From: Hemileia vastatrix
Taxonomy: Eukaryota > Basidiomycota > Pucciniomycetes > Pucciniales > Zaghouaniaceae
Direction of reading: 5' to 3'
Assembly: GCA_030280995.1 (NCBI GenBank)
Contig: JASXTE010000015.1
Location: 930,001 to 994,000, forward strand
DNA: 64,000 nt
Made by a program: the position numbers and the translations under genes. The notes below the pieces were generated by a model. That model did no database searches and had not been told where the DNA came from. It saw nothing but the letters and a program-made list of their open reading frames with translations. Every line of letters begins with the position of its first letter. Within the stretch, counting starts at the first letter, position 1. This document shows, piece by piece, positions 32,062-43,786 of this stretch.

Positions 32062-33217
32062 TCACTCTAAAAAAGACAGAATTCCTCTAGAGCCTAAGTC
32101 ACACTCCAAAAAACCAGATGCAGCACTCACTTCTCTTCTTCCCCTACAACAATCTATGTACAGGCACATTGAAGACAAACCAGGCCTGGTCTCCCAACCA
32201 TCCTCTCCAGGAGATGATAACCTCATGTGAAGTCTCCTTTCATCTTCACCAGTCTGCTCTAAACTGATTCCCACATCAAACTGATAACCTATTCTTGCTT
32301 GAAAAATTATCAAGAATGGCCCACCCAAAACAGCTTTTACCGTGCTTTTAGCAATGTAAAAATGAACCTCCCCTGATGCTCCACCAACATCTAACTTCAC
32401 AAACTCAGATGTCCTAACTAATTTAGTGACATGGTCACCAATACCTGTTTTTATAGGGAGGCCCAGATGAGTAGCCTCAAACAAAGAAATCAGGTTAATC
32501 TGAGATCCTGAATCCACTAATTCCCTAGCCTCCTTGCCATTTTAGAGCTACATTGACATAACCCAGAGGTGCAGAAAAATGAGTTTCCAACCCCTCTCCA
32601 AATTTTTCAGCAGAATCACAAATGTATTCTACCTCCCCAGAAGAAACCCTTCTCCTGGTCAAAAACTATTTCTGCCTATCAGCAAACCTAGGACTGATAG
32701 AATACAAGTACCCATATGTAAGGGAAACCTGACCCTGATTCATCATTTTCAGGACAGAGTCCATAACATTAACTTGGCCAGAAACCACTGGCCTCTCAAA
32801 GTGAGCTCTTTTCTTCACTACCTTGGTCCTAGAGGATTCTTGAGGACCAGAACCACCAACAGGAATCAAACCAGATTCCTAACAAGAACCTATAACTCCA
32901 GCAGGCTTTTACAAAGACTCTAAAGAAACATCCTCCTCAGAGTCAGAATCAGCATCCATAGGCGTTTGCTCACCATTCATGTCCAATGCCCCAAAAATAG
33001 GGGGGCCTATATCTGCCATACCCTTCTGCATTTTAAAGAGCTCCTCTTTGCTGTACTTCTTCCTAGCTTCACTCAGCTTAGGATCCACCTTTGAAGCCTT
33101 AAGATTTGGTTGGGACTGAGAGCTGCTCTTAGGCCTTCCCACCTTTTCTGCTGCCACATCATAAACACCAGCCAAAAAGTTTCCACTTGAGTTTCCATCA
33201 CAAGAATACAACTCCAA
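32062..33217 (-). pseudogene. Gag C terminus, linker and aspartic protease of element R
   Basis: Frame 32909-33217 encodes an acidic linker (MELYSCDGNSSGNFLAGV, MDADSDSEEDVSLESL), 32666-32869 a further piece, and 32062-32517 a retroviral-type protease with active site LVDSGSQINLIS and the later VLGGPFLIIFQARIGY block (the family usually has an ILGRPFL-like motif). The frames are separated by stops and shifts. No reverse transcriptase follows, so element R is truncated after protease. Confidence 0.7.
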
Positions 33218-33229
33218 ACCACCAAAGGA

Positions 33230-34430
33230 TTATGTAAATGAGACTCTATTAGCCTCCTTTCCCTTTCCCTTGCCATAATCTCCAGCTTTTCCAGAAGAAG
33301 AAGCCTCATTAGACAACTCTTCAAACCTTGGCTTCCTTGAGTTGACATTATGTCTCCTCCTCATCAAGTCCACTGGAGCCTGACCATCATTAGGATTCAC
33401 AAAAGAGCAATCTGGGATATTGAACACTTTCCGATAGAATTCTACCTTCCCTTCATACACATCCCTATTCAGTGCCCAAAAATCATTGGACTTGTGGCCC
33501 TTCCTGCTGCAATAAGAGCAGACCTAAGTATCACTCCTATCAGCCCTCCTATCAAAATCTCTAGGCTGAGAAGGAGCCTTATTTACCTTCTGAGCCTCCT
33601 GAAAAAAAATATGTAGCTGTTTTATCAGATCAGCCAACTGCTCCACTACTGGAGCAACCTCTTTATGCTTCTCAGAAGCCTTTCCCTTGCTCACACTTTC
33701 CTTCTTCCTAGATTCCTCCACAACTTCAGCAAAAGCTTCACTGACCTTTCTAACATACTTGGTATTTGCTTCTTGGAAAGAATACAATTACAACAGTTTC
33801 AGATGATCCTCCGCAAACTCCTTCACCACAGAAAGTGCAGGAAATTTCTGATTCCCATTAGGAAGAATTTTCATCATATCCTTCATTTCCAACTTCTTAA
33901 GCACATGAATTCTGACATTCCTGGCAAGAGAAGACCAGAAAGTATCCCTTTCAGAGTCAGTACTCTCCACCTCCTGCATATCCACCAAATAATTCACTAC
34001 TGGCTCCAACTGAGCCAGAAACTTCCTATAAGTATGGAGGTTTTTATCACCTCCATAAGATTTCCATTCACTTGCAATAATATTGAGATCCTTCATTGAA
34101 TATATGGTTTCCCACCTGTTTGTCATCTGAAGACACAAAATTTTCCAATCCTTTCTCCTATAGCCCTCCATAGCAGCCATTTCCTTGACCAGAGCTCTGT
34201 CACCAATGTAGAAGATGACTTTTTTTCACCATGTCCAAGTGAGAAGCATCATCCACATTTCCAGCAGCCTCAAAAAGCTCCAGAAACAATTTCACATCCT
34301 CCCCCATTAAAACTGGCCCCTTTCAGGACTTGATCCTGACAGAAGGCCTAACAGAAACAGGAGGATTACCATCCTCAGCAGCACCATCAGTGACACTACC
34401 ACCACTAGAGAAAGAGGGTCTAGAAACCAT
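33230..34430 (-). pseudogene. Gag of element R (Ty3/gypsy type) with zinc knuckle
   Basis: Starts at ATG 34430 (MVSRPSFSSGGSVTDGAAED). A stop follows VRIKS, and one extra A in an A7 run near 34225 shifts the frame. The capsid-like part continues in 33788-34180 (MAAMEGYRRKDWKILCLQMT; YRKFLAQLEPVVNYLVDMQE), then 33524-33787 (a Lys/Glu-rich helical part) and 33230-33523 after a TAG stop. The zinc knuckle reads CSYCSRKGHKSNDF, where the fourth ligand is Phe instead of Cys. Gag would package element RNA, but this copy is clearly broken. The LTR immediately upstream (34536-35607) belongs to it. Confidence 0.75.
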
Positions 34431-34535
34431 GGTCCGATAGATTCAAGAAAACCAATCTCAAAACACAGAAGAGAGTCCAAAAGTAACAGAAAGTCCAAAA
34501 AAGTAATTAATCCTTCCTATTTTGGGCTCCAGAAA

Positions 34536-35607
34536 TGTAGAAAATCCTATAGTAGTAGCTATAGGCCTTGAAAAAGGGAGTTGGAGTAAAATTGGAGAGA
34601 AAAACCCCTGTCTCTTTGAGAAATACCAGGTGAGATTTATTTGCTACAGCAAATTAGAGACCATTACAATAGCCCTTCCAACACACTTCTTTACTTTTTA
34701 ACAAGTCAAGAAATTAGCTTAGATTGACAACACAACAAGGAGAACCTGAAATTCAGAAAGATCCACACCAGAGAAGCAAAACACTGTGCACTTGTTGCAC
34801 AGAAAATAGCAATAATACTTGATGCAGGTTGCAAAGCTACACCAGAGAAACCAGTTTCCAAAGTTGAGTTAAATGAAGAACTAAACTTGCAATAAACACA
34901 GCCAATTGTGGCCAAAAAACCGTGAAAACTGAGTGAGAAACAGTGATATAATTACCAGATGGTTGTATGATAATTTAAGTTGCCCCAAACTGTCTTATTC
35001 AGTATGTACACACAGACCACCACCTAAAAAATCCATGCACAGCAACTAATTTGGCGCTTTTGACAGCCAAATTGAAAAAAACCCTCTGGAAACACTCCCC
35101 AGCCTTCTATAACCAAGGCACGTGGCCCCCCTAGAGGCGGCCAGACCTCCCTGAAGCCATAAAACCACCAAAAACCTTCAATAAAGCCCAAAATACTTAG
35201 AAAAATCCACCACAACTACTAAAACCCTTAAAGCACTAAATTAAGCTATGACAACTTTGAGACATAAAATATAGAGCCAAGTTAGCTCTACTTAATGGTG
35301 CTAAGAACTTAACCCTGAGACTTAAGGTTAGCCTGTAAAACACAAAAAACAAAATTAAACAGCTATCTTTTATAAATAAAAAGTGAGTAAATGACACCTT
35401 AAAACTTGGAATATAAAAAATATCATCAAGACATCAAATATAGAGAAATATGGGGCTATCCAATGGTAGTACCCACATACCCATAGTCCCAATATTCACT
35501 GAATAAAACTAAAATAACAAGTAATTCTTCAAATAATGACAATTAAGACATACAAAAACAGCAATAAAAAGACCAACAAAGGCCTCTTCCAATGTTTGGA
35601 GACCACA
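34536..35607 (-). repeat. 5' LTR of element R (T-family LTR)
   Basis: 1072 bp. On the plus strand it begins TGTAGAAAATCCTATAG and ends GGAGACCACA; the same sequence recurs at 42706-43786 and 60177-61248. In element orientation it is followed by TTTCTGGAGCCC, a possible primer-binding site. Minus-strand frames inside are not conserved. Confidence 0.85.
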
Positions 35608-36220
35608 TTGCCATAAGCTATCTGGCCACAGGTACACATCCTGACATATCCTACACAGACAATCTCCTTTCCAGCTTTGAAAAATGTCCTCTAGAACCAC
35701 ATTGGAAAGCACTTTGTCACCCACAGGATACCTCTCCTCAACTAAACACAAAACTTGTTTCTAGGGCCTCAATCTGACCTAAATGGGAAATTAGAAGCTT
35801 ACTCTGACTTGAATTGGGGATGGGAATCATCAAAATTGACTGCTGTAATGGCAATACTTCTTCAAGGGTCCTTAATATTATGCATCTCTAAACGGATGTC
35901 ATGCATTGAAAAATCAAAAAGCCATGAAGAATTGATGGCTCTCAGCTGGGCCACACATTTGGGCATATGGGTTAGGCACCTCCTTCAAGAACTGATTTCT
36001 TTCTCAAAACCCTTTATCCTCAAATGCAAGAATCAGGATACAGTAAAAATTGCATAAGACAAAGCCTCCAATAAAAGAACAAGAAACATTGAGTGAGACT
36101 TCTTCTATGTGAACAAAATTTGTATAAAGGGAATGCTGAACTGAACTGGGTAGACACTAGCAAAAAATTAGCAGACATTTTTACTGAAAGCCTTGGTCCT
36201 ATACTTCATATTGATTAGAT
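35608..36220 (+). pseudogene. Ty1/copia RNase H remnant
   Basis: Begins exactly where the R LTR ends, inside the conserved segment YLATGTHPDISYTDNLLSSF (RT-RNase H connection of copia elements). It continues as LEAYSDLNWGWESSKLTAVM, CISKRMSCIEKSKSHEELMA and LSWATHLGIWVRHLLQEL, then NIERDFFYVNKICIKGML and a decayed IFTKALGP-like end, with several stops. It is the 3' end of a copia pol cut by the R insertion. Its 5' part is not in the window. Confidence 0.75.
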
Positions 36221-37669
36221 AATTTTTTTTCTCCTTTTTCTTTCCTTTTTTCCTTCTCTTTATTTCCTTTTATATCTTCTCTATCTCAAATCTCGCAAGC
36301 ATTCTAAATTAAAATTTTTGTAGTAATTTGAACCTTACTATTTTACTGGGTGCTGTGTCTTGGTGAGCGGGAAGGTTTTAGGTTATACTCACCAGTGCTA
36401 CAGCAACCCTATTTCATGTATAGAGAAATAGCACTACAGTATGAAGGGAACACTTTGGAATTAAGATGTTTAACCATTATCTAATCTCATCTGTAAGTCC
36501 CAATAATTGGCACTAAATTTGAAGTTCTGAAGCTGTGCAACATTGACTCCATATGTCTCATGCTCTTTTGCCTACTGTCATGCAATATCTACTCTTCATG
36601 CATATTGCATCTCATACAAAGTGTCCAAAAATGGAGTTTGAATTAAAGCATATTGAATTATATTTCAGTGCACACAATTATGCAGAAGAAATTGAATTCA
36701 TCCTACCTCAAATGCAATCAGTCAAATAGGTAATTGAAATCAGCTATTTTTCATGCCAAATCACATCAATCCAACCAAATTTAATGCAATACAGGACCTT
36801 GCATTATCTTTTATACATTTGGAATCACATATACATTTTCTTTGATTGAAGATGCTGTGCCAAATGAATGTTTAGCTAATCCAATTCAACATTGGCTTGA
36901 TATTGACTGAGATATGGATATATCAGTGCCACATGAGCTTTTCCATCAATAATGACCATATCTTTCTTAATTTTGCTCTGGTTTTGAGTCTGACTAGCTC
37001 TATAAATTTGGAATAATGAAATGTTTACTGTTCCAAAGTCTTGGGCAATTTGAATCACATTTTAAGCAATCTGATTGCTTAAAAAATCTCAATGATTTGA
37101 TTGATTCTTGAATGAGTCATGAAACATGTGGAGAACTTATTTTGTGCCTGATGATTATTTTGTAGGCGTGGCATTGAAAACCAAAAAAGTTGAAATTAAT
37201 TTGAGATAAAATAAATGTGAGTCTGAGATATACAGAAAGTAACATAAAGGACATAAATGAAAACTAAAAAGGGATAAAAAGCACAAAAGAACCTTATGTC
37301 CTGTGGTGTTAAGATCATATGTTGCTCAATTATCCTCAATTATTTTCAATTGTGCAATTTGTATTTATAAAGATAATTTTTTGATGAAAATTAGCAAAAG
37401 TGATGATTGAAGTGAAAACAGCAAATTAATGCAAAAAATTAATAATTGGGCTAATTTGATGGAAGATTTTACATGCTCTTACACTACCAATTTTTTTTGT
37501 TATGCAACACAGTGTAACAGTTGTGTAAAAAATACATAACAATTATTATTGATTGCTAGGGGACATTGAAGTTTTTATGTGTTTATTATGAAACTTTTAC
37601 ACATTTTTTATGTCTTATGGCATAAAAAATGTTGTTAGTAGTTTAACTATTTTTATAATAGTACTTACT
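36221..37669. other. Gene-free stretch, possibly including the copia 3' LTR
   Basis: A pyrimidine-rich run (36225-36290) follows the copia remnant and could hold its polypurine tract and LTR, but no second LTR copy exists here to test it. The rest is AT-rich, with one small palindrome around 37505-37550 (ACACAGTGTAACAGTTGTGT). Confidence 0.4.
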
Positions 37670-37870
37670 CAAATGAATTAAATTTTTTGCATATGATCAA
37701 TTTGAAGTCCAAGATTCATAATATCATATCAAAACATAAATCTAAACAGTTAACTTTTTATAATATTAAATTTTGTAGAAAAATTGAAATGTGACCTTAA
37801 AAAGTAGTGGCTGTAGCAAAATGAGACTAGGACCAGTTGAAAGAGAGGATTAAATATAGTCATACAAAAA
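37670..37870. repeat. Diverged half-copy of the 669-bp palindromic element
   Basis: Matches the left arm of 8778-9446: TTGCATATGATCAATTTG, ATAATATCATATCAAAAC, AATGTGACCTTAAAAAGTAG, CAAAATGAGACTAGGACCAG and GAGAGGATTAAATATAGTCA, in the same order. The outer end and the second arm are missing. Confidence 0.8.
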
Positions 37871-37879
37871 TCACAAAAT

Positions 37880-38120
37880 CTATTGGTGATTTTAAGAAAA
37901 AATAATAATAATAATAATAATAGGGGGTATAAAAGTTGAGGGATCTACAATTAGGGATCAGGAATTATTTTTCCTGGGATCAGAAATTATTAATTGCAGG
38001 AGATTCTTATCCACTAGCCCTGGGGCTAGTGGATAAGGAATCCACAATAATGCATTATTCCACCTCTTTTACCCCAATTTCTATTCCTAATTCCTGATCC
38101 CAAACTCATCCCATCCATGA
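37880..38120. repeat. Fold-back with strong central hairpin
   Basis: A (AAT)n run precedes a palindrome-like unit. Outer blocks AGGGATCAGGAATTATTT and ATTCCTGATCCCAAACT pair, and the centre CTTATCCACTAGCCC / GGGGCTAGTGGATAAG forms a 15-bp stem with almost no loop (about 38008-38040). It may be a MITE or the end of the neighbouring Harbinger element. Confidence 0.6.
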
Positions 38121-38378
38121 TAAATTTTTAAGAAAGTCACATGAATTATAATTACTGATGCTATCCTTAAGTCTTTCCTCACTCTATGCTACTTAATTTT
38201 GGTGGTTAAACTTAAATTTTTTTTTCTATCTACACAACCCAGCTGCACATTTGGTGGAGAATTCCCACTTCCCTCATCACATAAGCCTTCCACCAACAGC
38301 TATGAAACACCTCTCTACTAGGAAGCTACTTTACTCAACTATGAATCCTATCACTTTACTTTTAGCTTTTACTATAAA

Positions 38379-39562
38379 ATGAACTCTTATTTGGAAGATG
38401 ATTTAGCCTATATGTCCTTTCTTTCCAAAAAGTGTTACATAAATCCAAGGGGGCCGAATCCTCACCATGATCCCAGATATGATCTCCACTCCATTCCCAA
38501 TATTCCTCAACTAAAATTCACTCAACTATTTCGAAATTCTCCTGATTTTTTATTCAAACTTTATCAAATCATTTCTGAACATCCTATATTTCATAAAAAT
38601 TCTCAAAATAAACAGTGTGATCTTGCTATTCTACTTGCTGTTGCACTATTCCGCTTTGGCTCAAATGGAAATGGTTCTTCTGTAAGATTTTTGGATAATT
38701 TCTTTAACATAGGATATGGTATGGTGATATTATACACCAAGCACTGTATGATTGCTATCCTTTCCTTCAAGTCTCAAACACTTGCTTGGCCAACTCCAGA
38801 ACAGTTCCTTGAATCCTCTCAAGTAATGCAAGCCAAAGGTTTCCCTGGATGTGTAGGATTTGTTGATGACACAACTATACCTTTGAGTCAAAAGCCTGCT
38901 CATGATGGAAACCATTATTTTGATCACAAAAAAAGGTTTCTTCAGAATGTTCTCCAATTTGACATCTTTAATAAATAAAATTTTATCTTCTTTGTAGATA
39001 CTCTATTGCCATTCAACTTGTCTGTGATGTTAACAAAAAGTATATTGATTTTCATACTGGCTGCCCTGGCTCATGTCATGACTCTTCAATCTTCCAAAGA
39101 AAGAGGATTTCTCAAATTCCTGAATCATACTTTGACAAGTCTCAGCACCTCCTTGAAGACTCAGAATATGCCAGTGGAAAGTACATTATACCTGCTTTCC
39201 ATGGTTCAACTTTAGAAAATTACCCCCAAACCACCTTTAATTATCACCTTGTCCAATCAAGAGTACAGATTGAACATGCTATTTGTAATTTTAAGGGAAG
39301 ATTTTCTAGTCTCCGGGAGCTCAGAATCCAATTTCAAAAAACATTGGAGATCAAAACTGCAAATCACTGGATCATGACTTGCGTTATACTCCACAATATC
39401 CTACCTGATTTAAAGAATGAGTTGAATAATCTTTATGAAGAAGTGGATCCTGAACCAGCACTGGCTCTCCCCTCCCTTGAATCACAAAAAATTCATTCAA
39501 CCAGAATACACTCTTTCATTATGCCAATCACCCTCCACCATTTTGACACACAAACCTTTTAA
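38379..39562 (+). CDS. PIF/Harbinger-type DDE transposase, two exons, apparently intact
   Basis: Exons 38379-38935 and 38998-39562 with a 62-nt intron (GTTTCT donor, TTTGTAG acceptor). Joining them gives FDHKKR continuing into YSIAIQLVCDVNKK and a 373-residue protein without stops. HARBI1-like DDE_Tnp_4 features: first Asp in GCVGFVDDTTIPLSQKPA, second in HTGCPGSCHDSSIFQ, Glu in SRVQIEHAICNFKGRFSSLR. An N-terminal helical region (LFRNSPDFLFKLYQIISEH; AILLAVALFRFGSNGNGS) is usual for the family. It would cut and paste DNA with 3-bp (TWA) target duplications. Element ends were not found with confidence, and no Myb-like partner gene was seen. The donor GTTTCT is weak, so the intron rests mainly on the perfect restoration of the family motif. 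Confidence 0.85.
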
Positions 39563-41057
39563 TTTTTTGTTTTCATACTCTCCAAATTTCCACTTTGTAT
39601 ACTTTATTCACTTGGGTTGGTATTTTTGTTTGTTGCATATTCATTTTTATTTTGAATTTATGGTGAATATCTCTTTTTTGGATGGCTCATTGGTTTTCTT
39701 TCACCAGCCCAACATAAAATCACATATTTTCTGAAATCACATAATTTTTCAGTGTTTCCTTTTTCATTCTTCACTCATATCCTTTTCCTCCTCTCCTCCA
39801 ACATGCCTCAAACATTTTTGATGCATTTTTTTAATTTATCTCACTATTTTAGTCATTTTTTTATTTTTGTTTATTTTTTATTTGCTAATAATAAATTTTT
39901 TTTTTGCTTTTTTTTTTTTTTTTTTTTTTTTGTAAGTGCTTCATTTATTTTTTTTCAAGGTTAAACTAATTTTTTTTTGTTTTTTCTCTCCCTCTTTTCT
40001 CTCTTGTCCTTCTTATTTTTCCTCCTTTTTCCCCTTCTTGACTGCCTCAATCCCCCCTTTCTCCCCCTATTCTCTTCCTCACCCCTCATTCTCCACCTTT
40101 CCCGACTTTTCCCCCCTTTTATCCCATTTAGATTTTCTTTTTCCTTCCTTTAGGCACCCCTTTTGCCGCCTATAGCCCCCCTATACCCCTCTTTACCCCT
40201 GTTTCCCCCTTTAGGCCGTTTTACTCCTCCCCCCCTCATCCCCTCCACCTCTTTCCCCCCTCCCCCCTTATCCCTTCCCCTCCCTCCCTTCTCACCTTGC
40301 CTACACCCCCTTTTCCTAGCTAAAAAATTTCTAATTGATTCATTAGCCATTAACTGGGAGCTGGAGACAATTTGAGAGGGGAGGGGGGAGGAGGGGAAGC
40401 CATGGAGGGGTTTAGGTGGGGAAGCCGTGGACGGGATGAGGGGGGGGGAGGGGGGGAAAAAGAGGGGTAATGGGGTTTTGAGGAGATCAAAAAGGGGGAG
40501 GGGGGTTTGAGGACAACAAAAAGAGGGAAATGAGGCAGACAAGGAGGGGAAATATGGGAGTTTGTAAAATATAATTTTCATTATTTTTATTTACAATATT
40601 TTGTATTTTTTTTGTTTTTTTTTACAGAATATTATAAAAATTTTTTTTAAGGTTCAAGCTGATTCAAAAATAAATTTGGTGTGTTTTAAATTTTGATTTT
40701 GTTTTTTTGGAATAATTTTTCTGATACAAGTTTTTTTTTGGTTTAAATTTTTGATAATATTTTTTTTATCATTTTTTTTCAAGGACTTTAAGTGGTATAT
40801 CCAAAACCAAATAACTTTAAAATTCATTTTTATGGCAAATAATTTTAATGATGTTTGTTTTTATTTTTTTTTGTTTCAATTTTTTTTTCAAGAACAGTTT
40901 TATTATTTGATTTCTTTTCAAAAAACAATTATTTGTATTAATTTTTATCAATAAAATTCTTAAGGTTGAATAAACAAACTAAAAATTTTGTGAGTTTTAT
41001 TTTTTTGCCATTTTTTTTTTGGGTTTTTGATACATATTTTTTTTTTCACAGAAAAAA
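39563..41057. other. Gene-free, strongly strand-asymmetric low-complexity region
   Basis: Contains T runs (39900-39930), a long polypyrimidine tract (about 39990-40315) and a G-rich polypurine tract (about 40373-40560), then AT-rich sequence with many T runs. Frames inside are repetitive artefacts. Confidence 0.7.
39990..40560. repeat. Polypyrimidine tract facing a G-rich polypurine tract
   Basis: About 325 bp of C/T-rich sequence, then a 50-bp mixed spacer (40320-40372) and about 190 bp of G/A-rich sequence with many runs of four to nine G. Parts are inverted copies of each other: CCCCTCATCCCCTCCACCTC on the left corresponds to the reverse complement of GACGGGATGAGGGG on the right. It could fold into a large hairpin and contains many potential G-quadruplex and triplex motifs. 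Confidence 0.75.
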
Positions 41058-42200
41058 ATGTCTATTTTGTCGGAATCACCTCTTACTTCTCTATCATCAT
41101 CCTGTTTATCAACTTCTTTGAATTCAACTTCATTTCAATCATCATCCAAAATATCAAAAAAAAAAAAATTATAATTGAACTCAGCAGAATAAAAGAAATT
41201 CAATGAAGAAAATTAATTTGGATTGATTATTTGGCCATATATCAAATATCTTGTACTATAAAACTAAAGTGGATCAAAAAAATTCTTATCCAAATGAGTT
41301 ACCAAAAGATTTAAAAAATTTAAACAAATCAGGAGATCATGAAATTAAAGCAGTTATCAGTAATTCTTTTAAACCTCAATTTATTTATGAATATCATTCT
41401 TTTAATGGTTCAAAAGATGAAACCTTTAATAAACTATCCAATCTCATAATTACACTATATCAAATGGCTTTGGTTTGCTTACCAATAAGGAATACAAATT
41501 TTTTGGGTGGTATTATGATTAGATTTGGTTGGAGACCAGGATTTTTTAAAGGCTATTCTCTTGGTATGTCTAATAATATATGTTTCATTCTTAAAGTCAT
41601 GTCACTTATTTTATTTTCATAGGCATCTATTCTTTACTTTAAAAATCATCTAAAGCTTTAAAATATGACAATTTTTGCTTATGGGACACCTTACCTTCTT
41701 TTAATACTTTTATTTCTCTTTGCCTCAAAAAACTCTGCAATAAAGCTTTTGAAAAGAATCATTAACTTGCCACCAAAGTTCAAATACCAAATTGGTGAGA
41801 CTCCAAATGGGTAGAATTAAGCAACCAATATCTTTTATTTTCAAATGTTATTATTAGTAATTCAGGATTCCACAATTAGATTCATATCAATAGAAATGAT
41901 ACCAATGATCTTACTTTTGGAATTTTCTCATAAATCAATATGATAACTGGCCAACCAATACCATCATCAGCTAAAATCAAAGGACATGGCTTATATTTTT
42001 CAGACCATAAATGCATGATTGATTTTGGTTTGTGAAATGTTGTGATCAAAACAATTTGTAACTCTTCTCAGGATCATCACCAAATGACTAAAGCTCCACC
42101 TGGCTTGGAATCTTGTCAAGAGCTCACACATTTTGAATCTTCATTTAAAATCAGTCAAAAATTAATCTACCAAATAAACAAGGTAAAAAAAAGGTAAATT
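41058..42200 (+). pseudogene. Decayed TET/JBP-like 2OG-Fe(II) oxygenase, basidiomycete transposon type
   Basis: Three pieces in order. A serine-rich start (MSILSESPLTSLSSS, 41058) soon ends in stops. 41251-41622 encodes LYQMALVCLPIRNTNFLGG and IRFGWRPGFFKGYSLG. 41880-42180, in one frame with two stops, encodes HINRNDTNDLTFGIFS, GQPIPSSAKIKGHGLYFSD, CMIDFG, then DHHQMTKAPPGLE and ELTHFESSFKISQKL. Order and motifs fit the fungal TET/JBP-like family (PF20515) found with KDZ transposons: an HxD iron site (here HIN, Asp lost) with a following TFGIF strand and a distal His (DHHQMTK). Such enzymes oxidise methylated bases, but this copy is not functional. The assignment is from remembered family motifs, with moderate certainty. 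Confidence 0.5.
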
Positions 42201-42705
42201 TAACAAATATAAAAAATCTTTAAGCAGATCAAAAAAGTATGGGGATGAGTAGAGTCATCAAACATTTTTTATTTTTTCACAAATTTTTTATAAATAACTC
42301 TTATGTTTCAAATTCCTAAATTAAAGTAATGGGCAAACAACCTTGTTTTGTATAAATGGGAATCATGACAACATTTTTTTGTTTCATGAGGTTCCTCTTG
42401 CCTACACTTGTGGAAGGTCCCAAACATTTGTTTCTAGATTTATCCACATTTTTGCTAGAGGAATTTTCATTACTTTAAAACTAGTTTAATTGATATATAT
42501 TAGTTTTTATATATTAATTTATGTTTTTATATTAAATTTTGGTGATTCCTACCCCTAACTTCAATAAAATGCAGGGGGGGGGGTATTGCCAAATTTTCAA
42601 ATCTGACATGCAAAATTGATGACTTGTAAAAATTTTGGAGATACCCATCCCTTACTTAAATAAAATTCAGGGGGGGGGGTATTGCCAAATTTTCAAATCT
42701 GACGT
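42201..42705. other. Gene-free stretch with duplicated G-run unit
   Basis: A unit containing TTCAATAAAATGCAGG then G9 and TATTGCCAAATTTTCAAATC occurs twice in tandem (about 42545-42705). A third relative lies beyond the LTR at 43800-43870, so the LTR is inserted in this small array. Confidence 0.7.
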
Positions 42706-43786
42706 TTTAGACAATCCTATAGTACTAGCTATAGGCCTTGACCAAGGGAGTTGGAGAAAAATCAGAGAGAAAATCCCCTGTCCCTTTAGAAAAATATAAG
42801 TGAGATTTACCTGCTACAGTAAATTGGTTCCTGTTTTTTAAAGCCCCTTTTCCAATACACTTGACTGCCTGATCAGCCAAGAAAGTAGTCTCCAGACAGA
42901 CTACTAAACCAAAGAACTGAAATGTAGACCAATGTCCACACCAGAGAAAGCAATGATACTTGATGTAGGTTGCAAATCCACACCAGAGACAGCAGTAATA
43001 CTTGATATAGCTTGCAAGACTGCACCAGAGAAAAAAGTTGCCAAAGTTGAGTTAAATGAAGAACTAACCTTGCAACAAACACAGCCCATTGTGGCCAGAA
43101 AACAGTGAAAACTGAGTGAGGAACAAGGATATCCCCTCCGGATGGTTGTATGATGATTAAGGTTGCCCCAAACTGTCTTATTCACTATATACACACATAC
43201 CACTATTTAAGAGCCCATGCACACCAACAAATTTGGCGTTTCTGAGCACCCAATTGCATAAAACCCCTCTAGAAACACTTCCCAGCCTTCTAGCACTGAG
43301 GCCGGTGGTCCGCCTGAAGCGGAAGGACCTCCCTGAAGCCAGAAAACTACCAAAACCACAAAAACACCCAAAATACTTAGAAAAATAAACTACGACTACT
43401 AAAACCTTTAAAACACATAATTAAGCTACAACAACATTGAGACTTGAAACTTAGAGAAAAATAATCCTGTTCTAATGGTACTAAGCACTTAACCCTAAGA
43501 CTTAAGGTTAGCCCATGAAACACAAAAAACAAAATTAAAAAGCTATCTTTTGAAATGAAAAATGAGAAATAATCCCTCAAATACTTAGAATATGAAAAAT
43601 GTCATCAAAACATAAAATATAGAGAAGAGCCGGGGCTATCCAATGGTAATACCCACATCCCTTCAGTCCCAATATTTGTTGAATAATTCCAGAAAAACAC
43701 CCAATTATTAAACAATGCCATTTAAGACATATCAAAACAATGCCAAACAGACCAACAAAGGGCTCCGGCAATGTTGGAAGACCACA
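42706..43786 (-). repeat. T-family solo LTR
   Basis: About 1081 bp, homologous to 34536-35607 and 60177-61248 (TAGACAATCCTATAGTACTA to GTTGGAAGACCACA). The terminal TG has decayed to TT, and no clean target duplication was found. It carries a 42-bp tandem repeat (TCCACACCAGAGAAAGCAAT, about 42948-43030). Confidence 0.85.

Noticed and set aside
34307..34498. 63-codon minus-strand frame MDFLLLLDSLLCFEIGFLES.
   Set aside because: It is out of frame with the R gag start (MVSRPSFSSGG at 34430), which fits the element better.
39752..40581. Several frames in both strands rich in Pro, Ser and Phe.
   Set aside because: They come from polypyrimidine and polypurine tracts without codon structure.
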